NCBI GenBank assembly: GCA_006384855.1
Contig: VCJN01000110.1
Location: 62,001-126,000, forward strand
DNA: 64,000 nucleotides
Reading direction: 5' to 3'
From: Tetraselmis striata
Taxonomy: Eukaryota; Chlorophyta; Chlorodendrophyceae; Chlorodendrales; Chlorodendraceae
The notes under the pieces are model-generated. The model was not told where the DNA came from, did not search any database, and saw only the letters and a program-made list of their open reading frames with translations. Below, piece by piece: positions 12,235 through 23,500 of the stretch (positions are counted from its first letter, which is position 1; each line of letters starts with the position of its first letter). Both the position numbers and the translations under genes were made by a program.

Positions 12235-12417
12235 GGTGCAGGGCACGGGCGTAGGCCCCTGACGAGGGGGCAACCGAGTGGGAGGGGCAGGAGGATGCGG
12301 TGAGGTTAAAGGAAGTGTGTGGCGTGCGCAGTGCCCGCGCCGCCATGTAGCGGCGCGCGCGCCTGGCGGGCGCCCAGGATACTGCTGTCGCTGCGCTAGT
12401 ACTAATGTACTATAACA
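12223..12417 (-). repeat. 5' LTR of the small LTR element
   Basis: 195 bp, starting TGTTATAG on the minus strand. It contains the ATG of the internal ORF near its downstream end. Confidence 0.75.
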
Positions 12418-12789
12418 GATGAGCTGCTGCTACCTGTAGCTAGTACATTTACAGGGTACCGATAACGCTGCTGTCGTTATCGCTGCAGTGATACTACCCT
12501 CCTGTCTCGGGGGCGGAAAAAAGAACTACCCTAAAATGAACCCCATATAATGATCCCACCCCAGTAGTGAACTACCCTATACGAGGATGGGGCCATAAAC
12601 AAGAATGTTAGTTTTTTTTCAAAAGAATGTTAGTACTTTAGTTGACACCCCTAGAATGAACCTACCCATACTTTTATACTGAATAAGGGGAGGCCCCCCG
12701 AATGTTCATAACTGAAACCCTTAGGTCACTGTATCATTTTAAATGACTCTCCATTGTAATTAGGATTATTATGATCATTATTGCATCAG

Positions 12790-12890
12790 CAGGGCTTAGA
12801 CAGATGCGCACTACAAATAGAACTAAAAAACACTATGAAAGGTTGCCAGCAGAAGAGAGACACAAGCCTGAAAACGAGGCTACTTATGTA
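12790..12890 (-). repeat. 3' fragment of the 33-kb retroelement family
   Basis: On the minus strand it matches the 3' untranslated end found at ~36,650-36,775, including ctcttttgctggcaacctt-like and gtagtgcgca words. It is a short, 5'-truncated copy. Confidence 0.6.
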
Positions 12891-12899
12891 AGTAGGATT

Positions 12900-14105
12900 A
12901 TCGTCTGCTGATACTACGACGACACACTCATCCTTCATTTATTGTATGAATCTTTTTTAACCCGCGTAATTCGTGCTTTCTTTTGTTTCCGCCCCCGGCG
13001 CGGCCGGCCGGCCGGGGCGAGACAGAACTGGCATCATCATCTTCCCGCTGCTGCATCATCAGTCCCCGCGGTGCGTGGCCGCGCCGGCTGAGGATATCAC
13101 GCTCGGTCATGCCGGGCTGCCCACCCGCACGTAGCTGTGTAAGCGTGCCTCATAGTGACTCATAGTCCTAGCTGCCCGCTCGCTAGACGCGCCGCTGTCG
13201 CAATCTTGCAGCAGCCTACCCCTTCGACGGCAGTTTGCAGCAGGTATCTAGGTACCTTGCCCCATCTTTCCCCAGCCAGCCGCCAGATCTGGGAGCCGCT
13301 GCCGCTGTGCGGTGGGTGCACCATCGCTTTGGCTATTATGGGCAGTACTTTGGGCAGTATTCAGCTACCGCCGAGCCACGCCCCGCACCTGCATCGCACC
13401 CGCCGCCCGCAACTCGCTGTGTATGTCTACGTCAGACGTGTAAACTTCCTTTTCTGCTGTTGTCATTGTCGTTCTATTCGGTGGCCCACTCTGGACTCCG
13501 CTCCTGCCGGGCTGGACACTGCCAAGCTGGTGTCGTATGAAGCGCTAGGGTTAGCTTCCGCTGCTGACTTGTGCACACACCAACGCTCGCAGCGTTCATG
13601 CCCCCCTCCGACCGGCTGTGTCACGTGTGCTACTGTCGTCCCTTCCCACTTCCTCCGTGCAGCCCCACCTCTCCCTTTAATCCCGTTTCCCATGCACTAG
13701 GTTCACTGAGCTGCATTGACTTGGCAACGGCCCCTTCTCGGTCTGGCAGAGCTCGGGTTGGAGTTTTCCGGAACGCGTTCGACGTCGCCCGCCCGTGCTC
13801 GCGCCCCTTTTTGGCCTTTTTGATCTACCCCGTACGCTGTTGCTGTTTTTGCCTGCTTACCGTTTGGTTTTCCGTTACGGTCTTGGTTCCAGGACATCGC
13901 ACTGCCTGTTCTGTGTACGCATGCCATAGCTGGCGCAGCTTCGCCGATCGGTCACCAGGCTTGAAATTTTCACCCGCAAACCTGTAGCTTTGGGTTGCAG
14001 ATTATGAGTAGTACTGTCAGTGTGTACACGTGTGTCTGGCTTGCACAGTGGACGCAGAGTGACAAGCTGTGTCCTTTGTTGACGTGCGCAGGGCGGATCT
14101 CCAAC
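12900..14105. other. Upstream region of the CCCH/WW gene; no separate gene recognised
   Basis: Overlapping frames of up to 181 codons on both strands are compositionally unconvincing and carry no motif. The segment presumably holds the promoter and 5' UTR of the gene starting at 14,106. A tgcgcag acceptor-like site just upstream of the ATG allows a 5' UTR intron. Confidence 0.35.
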
Positions 14106-15160
14106 ATGGATGGCGGAGCTCGCACATTAGCTGGCGGAGAGGGCGAGTTTTATGAAGGAGGCTCCCCTAACGGCGGCGGTGGCCGCGGTGGCGGCGGTGA
14201 TAGGCGCGGGTTCCGTGGCACTTCTGAGAATGCCAAAACTAAGCTCTGTATGAGGTAGCGGCTCCCTTGCTGCTCCCTGCAAATGCCTCGGAAAACCTCG
14301 GGGGATATTGCCTGCATCTCATGTTGCGCTGCCTTGATATATGTCGATGATCCGGGGAGGCGTATGACCTACTGTTTATTGTTTCTGATGCCGATTGTCC
14401 TCAGCGACCTCCGAGTCTTAGATGGAACTGGATCTGGCTTTCCTTGTGGCTGACGTGTTGCTGATACGCACCTGCTGCAGGTGGATGTCCCCTGAGGGCT
14501 GCCGATTTGGAGACCGTTGTAATTTTGCCCATGGTGAGCATGAGCTTAGGAAGCTGCCACCTCGTGGGGGCGGCGGCCCTGGCAGGGGAGGAGGCAATGG
14601 AGGTGGCCGAGGTGGTCATGGAGGTTTTGGCGGAGGTGGGTGGCAAGAGGGCTATGGAGACAACCGTGGCCAACCAGTGCGCCCCCCCCCCCCCCCCCCA
14701 TTCCCTTCCCCTTTCTCTCTCTTAGCTCTCCTGACTCCCCGTCATGATGCTGACTGCTGTGCGGCATCTGCAGGGCTTTGATGACTTCTACAGGGGGGGC
14801 TATGGCATGCAGAGACCCCCTTTCCCCGGTGGCCCGGGTGGATTCCCTGGTGGCCCTGGCGGATTTCCGCAGGGCGGCATGCCTCCGGGCGCCAACATGC
14901 CGGGCGGCAATGGCCCTGGCAATGGATACCCACCCCTGGGCGGAGGTGCCCAGGGCCCGCCTGGCTCTGGCCTGGCTGTCGGCCAGGGCCGCACTCCGCA
15001 TGAGAGCGTAGAGAACATGGCCTGGATAGCATCTGGCTGCCCTGTCACTGGCCCTGGCGGCTGGACACAGTACCGCTGCCAAGAAACTGGGGAGTACTAC
15101 TATCACAATCACCGCACCCAAGCCACGACTTGGGACAAGCCCGCCGAGTGGGGCGCATAA
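14106..15160 (+). CDS. CCCH zinc-finger and WW-domain protein
   Basis: Three exons (14,106-14,254; 14,481-14,676; 14,774-15,160) join in frame at GT-AG introns and encode 243 residues. The first intron splits the zinc finger. After joining, Cys48, Cys57, Cys63 and His67 form a textbook C-x8-C-x5-C-x3-H finger of the RNA-binding type. Gly-rich linkers (RGGGG-like before the finger; GGPGG-like and Pro-rich after it) surround it. A C-terminal WW domain has Trp212, the aromatic block GEYYYHNHRTQATTW and Trp235 followed by Lys-Pro. Known CCCH fingers of this spacing bind RNA, and WW domains bind Pro-rich partners such as RNA polymerase II or splicing proteins, so a nuclear role in mRNA processing is a reasonable inference. 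Intron 2 opens with gtgcg and then an 18-base C tract. I chose the ATG nearest the Gly-rich start; an upstream in-frame ATG at 13,995 is possible but looks like 5' UTR. Confidence 0.85.
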
Positions 15161-16130
15161 GGCGTGCCATAGCCACCTTCCTTTCCCGCGTTCGTGAATG
15201 GTACCTTCAATCACCTGCCGATGGTACGCAGATTTGTAGCACACCCGTGGTCGGCGCAAATGACGCTGCTCCGTCCACATTAACCGATCCTAGATCTTGA
15301 CCCCAGGGGGGGGAGGGGAGGGGGGAGAGTGATCGCTCCTGCCGCTGACATAGAAATGGCCGCCGCGGCCACCTAAGATGATAGCGATGCAGCTCCACCG
15401 AGACACCTCTTGTTAGTGCAAAGCGGCTCATATCGCCAGAGCTGCTCTTTAGTGAAGGCCTCGACAGGTAGGCTGCATGAGATTGATTAGCAGGAAGAGC
15501 TTTGAGAACAACATTTTAGTGGATAATAGCTTGATTCAACAGTAGCGGCAGCCACTGGCTCCTCCAGCTAGGCGCTGAGAGTATTTAACATCACTCAGGA
15601 GGCCTGGTCGAACATTCAGCCCCTGACGGGGGACCGATCCACTGGAGGGCTATTTGCTTCCCTGTGATCAACAGCTCAGTCACAACATTGCTCTTATGTG
15701 TCCTCTGCCACTGTAAGCTTGGTATTATGCTGTGCCGTCTTCCATCCAACCCCCTGGCCTGGCCTTCAGCACACATCTTGCTGCGATAGCGCGTCTCGGC
15801 AGATGCGACAGGCTGCACTAGGGGTGACCTTCAGCAAGCTCAACCTGTCCACCAGTGCTTTCGGCCTGTCCGTACGAATGCCAGCAACTTGTCAATTTGG
15901 AGTTATGTGGTCTTGATACTGCATGCATTTGCATTCAACGATGATCCAGTTGTTACGTTTACAATTTCATTCCGCTATCGAAATTGCGCTCCTGGCCCCT
16001 TGCGCCCTCCATGGCATGGGTAACGTTCATTATGGCATTGGGCGTGCTCCGAGTATGTTAGTACGAGTGCATGAGAGCGGTTGGCCGCTCTGTACAAAAC
16101 TTGCACTTTTTTTTTTATAGCTCCAGGTTG
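15161..16130. other. Intergenic, no gene recognised
   Basis: 3' flank of the CCCH/WW gene. Includes a short G-rich stretch near 15,305-15,330. No coding signal or repeat family is evident. Confidence 0.4.
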
Positions 16131-16134
16131 AATG

Positions 16135-17643
16135 GCTACGGTGTGGAGGAAGCTGGTCCATCCTCGGTTCTCCTGCACCAGGCAGACAGGGACAGCAAAG
16201 TTATGGTATACATCATGGGATGTAAGCCCTCCAGCATCAAGACGTTTTCTAGGAGGGGGAAGGGACGTTGCGCAGGACACCATCCACCTCTGTTGCAGCA
16301 GCTCCAGATCCTTGGCCACAAGATGGTGCGGCTTGTTGCTTGCCATGCCGGTCACATCCGCGATCATGCCTGCGTAAGTGCTCAGGGAAGTACGGAAGGA
16401 GCCCCATGCCTGCAGACGTGACCCACGAGCAGGTTTTCGCTTGCTAGAAGGCGCCGGCCTGCGGTCCATGGAGCAGGGAAAAGAAATCAAAACGCACGAG
16501 CACAATGCTGTCAAACTGTGGCCACAGTTCACTTCTGGATGTCGAAGAACGCAAGCTGGTGCTCTCATCCCCCGCCAGCCTCTGCTGAAGACGATGGAGT
16601 ATGTTCTATGTAATGTGAATCGTTTAATCCGTTGCACAGCGTAGACCAGCGTGTTTAAAAGCCAGGGAGGGAGGTCACCTGCCACCAGGCTGAGCTCCGG
16701 CTCTATCCCTGGCCTGCTGTTCGATGAGCCTCAGCACAGCGCCTGCCTCACGCGCCGCTAGGCTCATCACCCGCTCCTGCTCCTCGAAAATACGCGACGC
16801 CTTTGCGGCCTCCCTGCATGCCAGCCGTGAGTCGATGAGAGAAGGCAGTATTCGGAAAGAGAGGGGAGGATTAGAGGAGCCGGCCCTCATTCTCTACGCT
16901 AGTTGGCGCCCGTACTCAGCTCAGGCTCATATCTGGCGCTGCGGCCGCACCTTGCGCTGACGCCCCGCAGAATATCATCTGACTCGGTTGCGGTCCCTGC
17001 CTGGCTGCCGCTCTCACCTGTATGAGCGACGCAGCAAAAGCACACCGGTGAGAGCCTAGTGGTACCCCTCCGTGCCGGTACTATCTACACGATATACCTG
17101 CATGGGTACTGCAGCATAACATAATATGCTGCACATTGCCTTTATCCACATTCCTGCCGCCACGTACGTTGCGGTACGAACAGACAGGACGAAAGGCGTG
17201 TAACATTGCAGCACATCTCTGCTTTCTTGCATAAGTGACCTAACCAACAGATATGAGATACTCTGCAGGGATACAGTTTACATGCCGGGACTGTTTGTTT
17301 CCTTGCCTGGCGATGCGGCACCAGACTGGGCTGGCCTGGGCTGGGCTAAAGGGAGGCCCCAAGAAGTGCGCCTACCGTCAGACGCGTCGCCAATCGACTG
17401 TCGCAAAGGGCTGAGCAGCTCCTGTTCTACAGCACCCCTGCAGCTACAACTCCCGCTCCAACCCGGCGAGGAGATAGCCCCGGGGTAGAGCGCCGGCGGC
17501 AGGCTCACGCTGGGCGCCGGCATGCCTCGCGTCGCCTTTTCTGCTGGCCACAGCAGAGCACCCCGCCGGCGGTCGTTGCATGTAAGTGACATAAGTGACA
17601 GCAAGTGACGCGGTGTGCCAAGCAGGCACCGGCACCTGCGCAC
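16135..17643 (-). CDS. Putative multi-exon gene, uncharacterised, coiled-coil segment
   Basis: Several minus-strand pieces look like exons. Near 17,400, codons for GAVEQELLSPLRQSIGDASD run between a ctgcag acceptor and a gtaggc donor. At ~16,820-16,682, after a gcatgcag acceptor, a charged helical segment contains EAAKASRIFEEQERVMSLAA and ends at a gtgacc donor. At ~16,465-16,295, a basic segment (SSKRKPARGSRLQAWGSF) leads to HHLVAKDLELLQQR and a gtggat donor. Reading frames between these pieces were not fully reconciled. I do not recognise the family; the long helical block suggests a structural or scaffold protein. Limits are approximate and the whole call may be wrong. Confidence 0.25.
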
Positions 17644-17814
17644 GTAGCGCGGCAGGCGCGCGGCCGGCGGGCAAGCAGCAGTACCGAATACCTCAGCAGT
17701 AGTGCCGCTGCTCCTGTAGTGAATGCGGGGATTTTTATTGTACGACTTCCCGGATGGAGGTACTCGTACCAGTAGTACTCTTTATATGATCCTACTTATA
17801 CCACTAGTACTGCT

Positions 17815-17857
17815 ACTATTAGTGCGCTTTTGTGAAAGCCCTGATGTAATTAAATAT
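17815..17857 (+). repeat. 3' tail of the 33-kb retroelement family
   Basis: The word gtgaaagccctgatgtaat, preceded by a tagtgcgct word, matches the ends at 36,752 and 49,880. This is only the last ~40 bp of the element. Confidence 0.55.
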
Positions 17858-17889
17858 ACTGCTGCGACTATTACGATCAGTATCATCCC

Positions 17890-18590
17890 CCGAGCTTGAA
17901 GCCCACTTGCAACGCTGCTGGAGTTCAAGCCCATGCGGTACGGGCCGGTGTCAAGTACACTGCGGTACCCAGAGCCACGGCTGTGAATGGGTTTGAGCGC
18001 TCCCTGTTGGGCGACATACAACGGGGGTTGGCAGTGCGGGATGCGGCGTGGCACAACACGGATCCGGGAGAGAAGGGCGTCGTCTTCGAGACATCATTGA
18101 CATGTCGGAGTATACGGGGCCGGCATGGTCTGGCTCAGAGGGTGAGGTAAGCAAGGGGGTGCGCCGTACTGTGCGCGGTGTCGCATGCCTGCCCGCGGAT
18201 CGGAATGCCCTCTCATCGCGGGGCACTCGGTGCTCCCACCACCCGGGCTCACCAGGAGGCCTTACTGGCAAGAGATTTCCTCGGGTTCCTGAGCTTGGTG
18301 GCCGCTCGAGAGCGTGCTCGCTGCCTCATCAAACGGCGCAAATTTGTCCGCCATCCCGTTGCCGATGAAGCTGCACCGGACGTCCGTGGGTCACCCTTGC
18401 AAACACGTGCACGCGTGGCCCGGACTCATCTGAACCGTTCGGGCGCATCACTCATCGTCCGTCCAGCCTCCGGCGGGGTGCGGGGCGCTTTGAAGCGGCT
18501 TGCTGTACTGTATTGATCTTTTTGTACTGCTTCTAGCGAAGGAACTTCCTGGCATTTTTAATGTAGTTCGCACCAGTTCTCTTAATTAAT
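17890..18590 (+). repeat. Retroposon fragment with R1 3' end
   Basis: Degenerate open frames (for example 18,178-18,516) end in Leu-Lys-Arg-Leu-Ala-Val-Leu-Tyr just where R1 similarity starts (gaagcggcttgctgt at ~18,492). The R1-type end, taatgtagttcgcacc, is at ~18,570. It is probably a 5'-truncated copy of an R1-ending element. No RT motif is visible. Confidence 0.4.
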
Positions 18591-18785
18591 ATCAAATCAT
18601 GTAGTCTAATTGTACGCAGGTTTTTTGTGGCTCGCACCGCCGGACCACACTCGGCATAGATTCCAAAACGCGATATCCAAAAGGCGGTTGCCTGACTAGG
18701 ATACCAAAGCGGTACGTTTTGGATATTGCAGCCCTCAGAGGCTCAGGCCCCGACTCGGCATAACCATAATCCAAAAGGGCCTAAA

Positions 18786-18878
18786 TTTTGGGGATTTCGT
18801 TTTGGAGATGAGCGGCGCCACCTCCATAATCGGGCCCGATTATGGAGATGGCGCCGCTCCAAAACGAAATCCCCAAAA
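18786..18878. repeat. 93-bp near-perfect palindrome
   Basis: Left arm from ttttggggatttcg and right arm ending cgaaatccccaaaa are reverse complements around a central GGGCCC (18,832-18,837). The only notable mismatches are a 4-5 nt insertion in the left arm and one substitution. It could extrude as a hairpin or be a very short fold-back element. Weaker related words (ccaaaacgcgatatccaaaa, ttttggatat) lie just upstream at 18,660-18,730. Confidence 0.85.
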
Positions 18879-19007
18879 GGCGCATGCGATGTGCCCGCGC
18901 CTGCTGGCCCCCTCCCTCCGAGGCCCATCCGCACACATATCATCCGTACCCACCCGCGCCGGCCCGCGCCAGATCATGACACTCGTGCTCGCTCGACCTA
19001 GGGTCAT

Positions 19008-19871
19008 GTGGACGGGTTGCGACCACGTGTGAGTGGTCGGACGGTGCCACCATGGCGGAGCCGGGCAGCCGGCGCAGCAGGCAGTGGGCGGCCCGGCTCC
19101 GCACCCGGTGTAGAGGAGGCGACAATAACACTGGGCGAGTCGCCCCCAATCCAAGGACGCGGACGCTGCGCCGGGTGCGCCGCGGACGCTGCCACGGACG
19201 GAGAGAAAGAGGCAGGCACCGGCCCCGCCGAACCCGCTGGCGAGGCAGGTGGGTCTGGCTCGAAGACGGCCAAGGGCAGGAAGGCGGGCGTATCGAGCTG
19301 GGCGCCCATTATTGAGGCTGTCGCCTACGTCTGGGGGGCGCAACTCGCCCAATGCGACGAGGAGCAAATTCAAGAGCCAGGGTTCAAAGGCCAAGTACTT
19401 GTCGAAAGCGTTGGAGTTGAAACGAGAGGGGCGGTGGTTGCCGAAGTCATCCGGCGGGCGAACGCCAGAGCAGAGCGCCGCCATGCGAGCCGGGTTAGAA
19501 ACTACCCCCGAGTCCTTTTGGGGGAAGGCCGACAAGCTCATCAAGGCCAATTAACGCCATCAGCCACGCACATCGTTCCAATTTGGTGGCAGCTGAAAGA
19601 CGAGCAACACAGTGCTGGCTGGGACATGACGGAGTTTTGCGAAGGAGGCGCTTGCCATTTGCCCCCCCCCCCCCCCCCCCCCCCCGCGCGCCCTCTACTT
19701 ACCCTTTTCTTGGTTACTCATGGTTTTTCACCAACACCAACCTTGTTGCATGCAAATAATACCGCAGGTACATGCGTCAAAGGACTGGCAAGATGCAAGA
19801 TTTTTCCGTCCACCCTCCAGAGGGATGGACATGCCCAGAATGGGAGGTGTTTCTGTTTCTTGATGCTCTGA
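19008..19871 (+). pseudogene. Coding-like fragment, possibly frameshifted, function unknown
   Basis: A 287-codon frame exists, but the most protein-like stretch lies in another frame at ~19,350-19,554 (NATRSKFKSQGSKAKYLSKA, ending WGKADKLIKAN and a stop). The upstream part in the 19,008 frame (EAGGSGSKTAKGRKAGVSSW) is basic and plausible. The split suggests a broken gene, perhaps a transposon DNA-binding protein. A 24-base C tract (19,662-19,685) follows. I recognise no family. Confidence 0.25.
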
Positions 19872-20129
19872 AGCCCATCTCCGAACCCGCGGGGGTGGGA
19901 TTGGTGGACCGTCCCAACGTAGGGCGGTAAAACAAAGGAAGCGGGCAAGGGCGGCGTGAGTCTGGGTCTGAACTGCATGGATCCATTGCGCCCACCAATA
20001 GTGCTGTGAAGCAGGCAAAGTCTGGTGCCCCGTCGGAGACAACGATGGCTAAGCAGAACGGCAACGATACAAAGCAAAGTGCAGCGCCGCTTACATTTAG
20101 CGCTATTTCTACGCGGCTTCCTGCCTGCT

Positions 20130-20215
20130 GGATCTTATTGTACTGCTTTATTTACAAGCGGCGGATTTGTTACTGACCTTTCTGTAATTCACACCAGTAC
20201 ATGTACGGGCAGTTC
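20130..20215 (+). repeat. Dispersed repeat R1 copy
   Basis: Contains ctggatcttattgtactgct and ends tgtaattcacaccag, like the other R1 copies. Confidence 0.5.
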
Positions 20216-20592
20216 ACATACATCAAGTGCAGGTACACGGGCAAACAGGTACCTACAGCAAAGTCAACCTCATCAGCACATAGTCGCTATCATATCAAGT
20301 TTACATGAAAAATCCCCATTTAAAAACCCCATTTAAAAGGATTTATCGATCCTTACATCAGCCTCAGCATATGGTACAGGTAGGCTAAATGAAGAATGTG
20401 ATATTTCACAGCCGCGCGCCGCCATCATCCGGCGGTGAATCGGTGATACGCACCCCCAGGTGGGCATGTGCCTGCAGCGCCGAAGGTCTGACGCCGCTGT
20501 GCCACTTTGCTGCTACAGCGTCCTCCCGGGTGCGCTACAGACGCTGGCGGGTTCGTCGTACACTCGGCCGGCGCAGTGGCGCGGGCGGTGCG

Positions 20593-23500
20593 ATGCGGAG
20601 CCACTCGCACGGCGTCGGAGTGTGGAAGTGCGAGCACTGTGGCTACAGCGCCAACACCGCCGAGGCCTGCTCAATCTGTAGTCGCCGGCCCCGCCTCAGC
20701 TCACACTACACCGCACCGCTTCCGGCCGACCCCTACTTCCGCCGCTATGAGCCCGCCGCGGACCCGTCAACGCCGTCAGTCTACGAGCGGCTCTCCACCT
20801 CGGGTGGGGAAAGCGGCTACTATACAGGGTTCAACAGCATCACCAGCGGGCTGAGCCACTCGGAAGCCGCGTATGATTCATCCGGATGTACTGGTAATTC
20901 TCCGAACGCCCTTCCTGCCTGGGGCCCCTCCCTATCCTCAAAACCCAGCAATTTCATCTTGCCCCTACCTCCCCCCCCCCCCCCCCCCCCCCCCCCCCGC
21001 CCCCCTCTCCCGCTTGGCCATATTAGTGGCGACGTCCTGCTGCCACACCCACTCGTAGCACGTACTCGCACCTCTCCTGCCTCTGTCCCGCGGGACCTCC
21101 TCATTCGCGCGGCACATACCTCCTCCGGAAATAATGGCTATTTTGTTTGGGGTTTTTTATTGTTATAATATATTATTCATTATTGTTTTCGTCATTTTTT
21201 ATTTTTTATTGTTTGTTGCAAGTTCCCTGGTCGGTCCGACCATCAGACCCGGAAACTTAAGCTGACTGGGGCGCACAGTGACAACGAATATGTAAGACGG
21301 CGGCTCGATATCGGCCGGGCCGGGCACCAACGGCTGATTGGCAGCAGCCGGTTTAAGGTACCCTGTAGAAGGATGGTCTGGCATCGGGAAAATTCCTTAC
21401 TGCAATCGACTCTAAGGATTTTGCCACACCCGCACAATACTGGTAAACTATTGATATCACGCACCTCTGTCCACCGGGTGGCCGACCCCACCTCATGGGA
21501 TACCACGCACGATCGCGGGCTCAGTTAGCACCTCTACAGCCCTCTAAGCACGAGGCAGTGGATCAACGCGATTGTTTTCGGCCTCCCTTGTAGTAACGGC
21601 GGAGGAATGGGCGTCGCGCGAATACTCGGTGGGTGATTGGGAGAGGGTCCGCGACCGCTCCGCGCCTATCAAGATAGCACTAAATACTGTTATAAGGGTG
21701 ATACCGCACCTTCCACCTTCCACAGCCGCACAGGCGGCGGCATCACGCAACAACGGCCTCTAAGCAAGCCGCACAACCTGATACGGGGTCTAGCGTCAAA
21801 CTATAGTCTGCCAGCATGCTTTTACTACGGCAATTGTGTGCGGTCGGTCGCAGAGTGTGTGTGGGGGGGCCGGGGGGGGGGGGGGGGGGGGGGGGAGGCT
21901 GTTCCGCCCGCCGCAGAGATCGATATCGTCCCTTTACCCATCGGTCATCGGCCGCTTCCACACAGTCAAGACACCCGCCATAGGTTCACCAAGCACTTAA
22001 TTATGCCCCATGTAACTCCCCCCATGGCCTACACATCTTCTAGGACGGGTTGTTGGCGATAGTCAAGCCGTCTGTAGGAACTTCTGTGGCTAGACGCGCT
22101 GATAATGTAGCTTCCGGCGCATCTGCGAGTCTGCGACCTACCCGTCCGTCGATCGGAACCACGCTCGCGCGCACCGGATACTCGACAACAAGTGGCCAGC
22201 TCACCCTAGCAAGGCCTAGATCTGGGCTGTAAGTTGCGCCAAACAGCTTAGCAAACGGTTAACGTCGTGAAGTTCTGCCAGGAAAGGTAGGAAACATGGC
22301 CAAACGCTTGTGTGGCCACTTGGGTAATAGTGCTCGTAACATGTAGGATTCTTGTTCCCGTAATAATCCTTACCGGGAATCTTCTTCCTGGGGGCGGAAA
22401 AATGGCTCAGCATGTTTGCTCGCTTCCTGCAGGCTCCCGCCTCACCGCCCTGCCTGACAAGTGCCGCAGCTGCTACTCCCGGGACACCGACGTCACCCGC
22501 CTGACTGCATGTGGTTGCAAGATATGCGCTGAGTGCCTGAGGCCGCTGCTCCGGCTCAGCCCGCATGCACCCCTGGAGCGCCTATTTGCACCCTTCCACT
22601 GCCCAGGTGAGGGGCTGCATAGCCCCGCTGAATCCTTGAGAGGGTGGAGGGTGCTCAGCAGCTGCCTGAAATGACGGAGAGGCGTGGCTCACACTTGGGT
22701 GGCGGCGGCAGGCTGTCGCCGGGAGATGGCGGGCGCCGATCTGCAGGCCCTGTTGGGCGAGGAGGGCGACAAGTTGGCTCAGGGCTACGTGTTTGACATT
22801 CTGGAGAAGCACGTGGTGGAGTCCGGCGGGCGGGGGACACTCTGGCTGGGGGACAACAACGTCATGACGGGCGTCAAGATGTGCAAGGCCGTGCTGATGT
22901 TGGAGAACGCGCTGCACGACCCAAGGTAGGCCTGCGTCCGCTGCAGCCATAGGGTGAGGGCACCTCGTGCTGCGCAGGGTGAACAGGGCAGGGAATGGCA
23001 TGTCCGAGGTTGGGTGAAAGGGGATGTCTGGGATCCCGGGCGGGAGGCAGGGGGATTCTCGGCTCAGCACCTGAACACTGCCCCCTGTAGCCTGGACACC
23101 AAAGGTGGAGGAGAGCCTGCGCACGCTACGCTGGGAGCTGCACGGCATCCGCACCAGCAGCGTGCTTGGCGGGCGGTTGGGCGAGTACAGCGCGCGCGCG
23201 ATTCTGTTCCGCGGCGGCATGCACAAGCTGCTGCGCGCCTGGCTGTCCCGGGCGTATTGGATCCTGGAGGGCAAGATGACACTCGATGGCATCGACGAAA
23301 CGGTGCGCTGGCCCGTGTTTCCTTTGTGTTGCTCCCGGATTGCAGTGGATGATGACGCGTCCAGGGGTTCAGACTCGTTCCCTACTTTCAATCCACAGAA
23401 TGTTGATACTTGGATTGAATATGCATATGCGTACGCGATGAATCGGGGGATTAGTAAGCATTAAGGGATGTTGTTGCCCTGCGCTACCTGATACCTCTGG

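Larger units (their letters stand above)
10800..12417 (-). mobile_element. Small non-autonomous LTR retrotransposon (TRIM/LARD-like)
   Basis: Two direct repeats of 195 bp (10,800-10,994 and 12,223-12,417) differ at about three positions. They bound 1.23 kb of internal DNA. The element is flanked by a perfect 5-bp target duplication, GATGA (10,795-10,799 and 12,418-12,422). On the minus strand the LTR starts TGTTATAG and ends CTATAAGA, giving a short terminal inverted repeat TTATAG/CTATAA. A purine tract GAGAGGGGC directly abuts the 3' LTR, as a polypurine tract should. The sequence after the 5' LTR (GGTTATGATGCC) is where a primer-binding site is expected, but I cannot match it to a tRNA. No RT, integrase or protease is encoded, so it would need a helper element. 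Near-identical LTRs suggest recent insertion. Confidence 0.75.

Noticed and set aside
12928..13110. 60-codon minus-strand ORF as a small gene
   Set aside because: No motif, overlapped by an equally long frame on the other strand, in GC-rich DNA.
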